Below, one piece after another: positions 62,492 to 64,000 of a stretch of DNA of 64,000 nucleotides (the stretch's first letter is position 1; every line of letters begins with the position of its first letter). The translations under genes were made by a program, and so were the position numbers. Source of the stretch: Thermoactinomyces vulgaris. GTDB lineage: Bacteria; Bacillota; Bacilli; Thermoactinomycetales; Thermoactinomycetaceae. Below the pieces are notes generated by a model. The model saw nothing but the letters and a program-made list of their open reading frames with translations, ran no database searches and had not been told where the DNA came from. The stretch lies in the NCBI RefSeq assembly GCF_003688725.1, contig NZ_REFP01000009.1, forward strand, positions 310,001 through 374,000, in the 5' to 3' direction.

Positions 62492-63829
62492 ATGAATATT
62501 TTGGAAATGAGTGAAATTGGCAAATTTATTCGTAAAGTCCGAAAAGAAAAAGGGTTAAGATTGGAAGATTTGGCAGATGAGCATATCTCCACGGCGACAA
62601 TCAGTAATATTGAGCGCGGTGTTCCTCATGTCAACAAAGATAAAGTCTTGTATTTAATGAGCAAGCTGGAACTGGATTTAAATGAAATTCCGGAAATGAT
62701 CGAAAAAGATACGGAAACTTTGGAAAGTATGCAAGTGCGGTTTGTCGCCATCGAAACCATGATCCAGATGGGAATGCCTGAACGGGCCCTTCATTTGCTT
62801 TCGGATATATCGGAAGAATCTTATTCCAGACATCAGGCTACGGTTCATTATTTGAAAGGGAAAGTGTACAGTCACCAGAAGGAATGGCGCAAAGCAGAAC
62901 GTGAGTTGAGTGAAGCCATCCGTCTGGCTTATCAGGATCCCTATTCCCCGAAAAATCATTTGGAAGCTGCCGGTTATTGTGAACTGGCTTATTGCCGCTT
63001 TATGAACAAAGATTATGGACAAGCCCTCCGGTATGTGGAACGCGGGTTGGCGGCAATGGAGCAAGACAAATCCAATGAGTGTGATGACCGAACCTATTAC
63101 TTGCTCTTGATTTCGCAAGTGGCTTACTTGGAAAAGTTGAACCGCACGGATGAAGCTTTCCGCCTGCTGGAAGAGTTGTGGGGGAAAATTCCCCGGATTC
63201 AAAGCAAAGACATCATCATTAAAATGTACTATTATCGCTCCAGGTTGTTACAGAGAATGAAACTTTACCATGATGCCATCCGCTATGCCAGAGAGGGGAT
63301 TCAACGGTCGGTCGGCAGTAAAAACACGGAAGAAATGTTGAAGCTTTGGAGTGGATTGGGACTGTCTTACCTTGAAATTTCCCAATTGGATGATGCAGCG
63401 ACCTGTTTCCAATTTGTCTTAGAACTGGCAGAACATGATGATAACTCCCAGGAAGTAGCACATGCCTATTGCCATCTGGGTAAAGTGTATATGTTGCAAG
63501 GCAAATACCACGAAGCTTATGATAAGCTGAAAAAAGCGCTGGAATGGGCGGAAAAAATTTATGATCCGCAACTGTTGAATGATGCCCTTTTCACCATGGG
63601 CAAACTGCTGAAGCAGATGAAGCATTACACTGAAGCGGTCGAATATTTGAAACGGTCTGCCCGTTTGGCAGCCAAAAACAAGCTGAAAACCAATGTTTAC
63701 GACTGTTATTATGAACTGGCCGGCTGTTATGAAGCTTTGGATGATCAGGATGGCTTCAAATCGGCCACCGAGCAAATGTACCTGGCCCAAAAAGAACTCG
63801 AACAACAGCAACTGCGGCAAATTGGTTGA
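62492..63829 (+). CDS. XRE-type helix-turn-helix regulator with TPR domain (RRNPP-like)
   Basis: A 445-residue protein. HTH_3 domain at about 8-62 (IGKFIRKVRKEKGLRLEDLADEHISTATISNIERG) and then about ten TPR-like repeats to the end (e.g. ATVHYLKGKVYSHQKEWRKAERELSEAI and EVAHAYCHLGKVYMLQGKYHEAYDKLKKALEWA). This HTH-TPR layout matches PlcR/Rgg-type peptide-sensing regulators and the aimR/Rap-like RRNPP family, which bind secreted peptides. No small peptide gene is visible just downstream. Ribosome site GAAAGG before ATG. Followed by the SAM riboswitch promoter. Confidence 0.88.
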   Translation: MNILEMSEIGKFIRKVRKEKGLRLEDLADEHISTATISNIERGVPHVNKDKVLYLMSKLELDLNEIPEMIEKDTETLESMQVRFVAIETMIQMGMPERALHLLSDISEESYSRHQATVHYLKGKVYSHQKEWRKAERELSEAIRLAYQDPYSPKNHLEAAGYCELAYCRFMNKDYGQALRYVERGLAAMEQDKSNECDDRTYYLLLISQVAYLEKLNRTDEAFRLLEELWGKIPRIQSKDIIIKMYYYRSRLLQRMKLYHDAIRYAREGIQRSVGSKNTEEMLKLWSGLGLSYLEISQLDDAATCFQFVLELAEHDDNSQEVAHAYCHLGKVYMLQGKYHEAYDKLKKALEWAEKIYDPQLLNDALFTMGKLLKQMKHYTEAVEYLKRSARLAAKNKLKTNVYDCYYELAGCYEALDDQDGFKSATEQMYLAQKELEQQQLRQIG

Positions 63830-63854
63830 CAACTTGCAAAAAGATTTATATATT
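63826..63854 (+). promoter_or_regulatory. Sigma-A promoter of the SAM riboswitch transcript
   Basis: -35 TTGACA (63826-63831), 17-base spacer, -10 TATATT (63849-63854). The -35 overlaps the stop codon of the XRE-TPR gene. Transcription would begin at about 63861. Confidence 0.85.
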
Positions 63855-63887
63855 ATGAAGATAAACTGACATAATTTTTACAAGGAT

Positions 63888-64000
63888 CTCTTATCAAGAG
63901 AGGCGGAGGGACTGGCCCGATGAAGCCCGGCAACCTGTTGGAACTTGCGTCCAATGTGGTGCCAATTCCAGCAGAGAGAGTTTCTCTCTCTGAAAGATGA
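63888..64000 (+). promoter_or_regulatory. SAM-I (S-box) riboswitch, 3' end cut by the window
   Basis: The start CTCTTATCAAGAGAGGCGGAGGGACTGGCCC, the kink-turn/core GATGAAGCCCGGCAACC, the GGTGCCAATTCCAGCAG joining region and GAAAGATGA at the very end are the standard S-box P1-P4 elements. Downstream, off the window, a methionine, cysteine or SAM gene with an intrinsic terminator should follow. High SAM stops transcription of that gene. Confidence 0.96.

Overview
The window reads as a chromosomal segment of a Gram-positive, low-to-mid GC Bacillota, most likely a spore-forming member of the Bacilli close to Thermoactinomycetaceae. This is inferred from strong AGGAGG-type ribosome sites with many TTG/GTG starts, RNase R-SmpB-tmRNA synteny, a type VIIb-like secretion gene set, futalosine-type menaquinone genes, a Bacillus-type LexA box, a LutABC operon and an S-box (SAM-I) riboswitch. 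No rRNA, CRISPR array, intact phage or intact transposon was seen.

Layout. 1-3.8 kb: trans-translation and RNA quality control (carboxylesterase end, rnr, smpB, tmRNA, tRNA-Thr). 3.8-10.2 kb: an accessory block directly downstream of the tRNA, holding a large SF1 helicase paired with a small Asn-rich protein, a decayed SUKH-like gene, unassigned debris and a frameshifted membrane protein. 10.2-19.8 kb: ubiX, a hemolysin III-type membrane protein, an acyl-CoA synthetase, a coiled-coil gene behind a LexA-box promoter converging on dinB, a frameshifted DUF2690 gene, the lctP-ldh lactate operon with a Rex-like operator upstream, and a DUF488 gene. 19.9-23.5 kb: an ascorbate-type PTS (regulator with fused EIIA, IIB, IIC). 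23.9-28.7 kb: a compact T7SS unit (YukD-like, FHA-less EssC, WXG100). 28.8-36 kb: an RpiR regulator with a class III aminotransferase, a Cys-less isochorismatase-like protein, small secreted and membrane proteins, and a type II thioesterase with a phosphopantetheinyl transferase. 35.8-40.6 kb: a cation/proton antiporter, a DUF485-ActP acetate symporter pair, and ctaG-DUF2243. 40.7-43.2 kb: accessory debris, with a candidate immunity gene, a nuclease-toxin C-terminus, and fragments of a DNA methyltransferase and a BamHI-like restriction enzyme. 43.5-51.8 kb: tRNA-Ala, GNAT, a coiled-coil protein, mqnB-mqnD, a Nudix hydrolase and lutRABC. 52.1-64 kb: a multiply broken SDR gene, an aldo/keto reductase, a methionine gamma-lyase behind a sigma-54 promoter with its likely activator, a stand-alone murG, fruRKA, an XRE-TPR regulator and a SAM-I riboswitch cut by the window end.

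Together the genes describe an organism that makes and exports or imports lactate under redox control, oxidises it with LutABC, takes up acetate and fructose, respires with menaquinone, and controls sulfur amino acid use through a sigma-54 circuit and a SAM riboswitch. Many genes are interrupted by single lesions (SUKH, DUF4309-like, DUF2690, SDR, toxin/methylase). These may be real decay or, for single-base cases, assembly errors. Family names were assigned by recognising motifs by eye; no database search was run.
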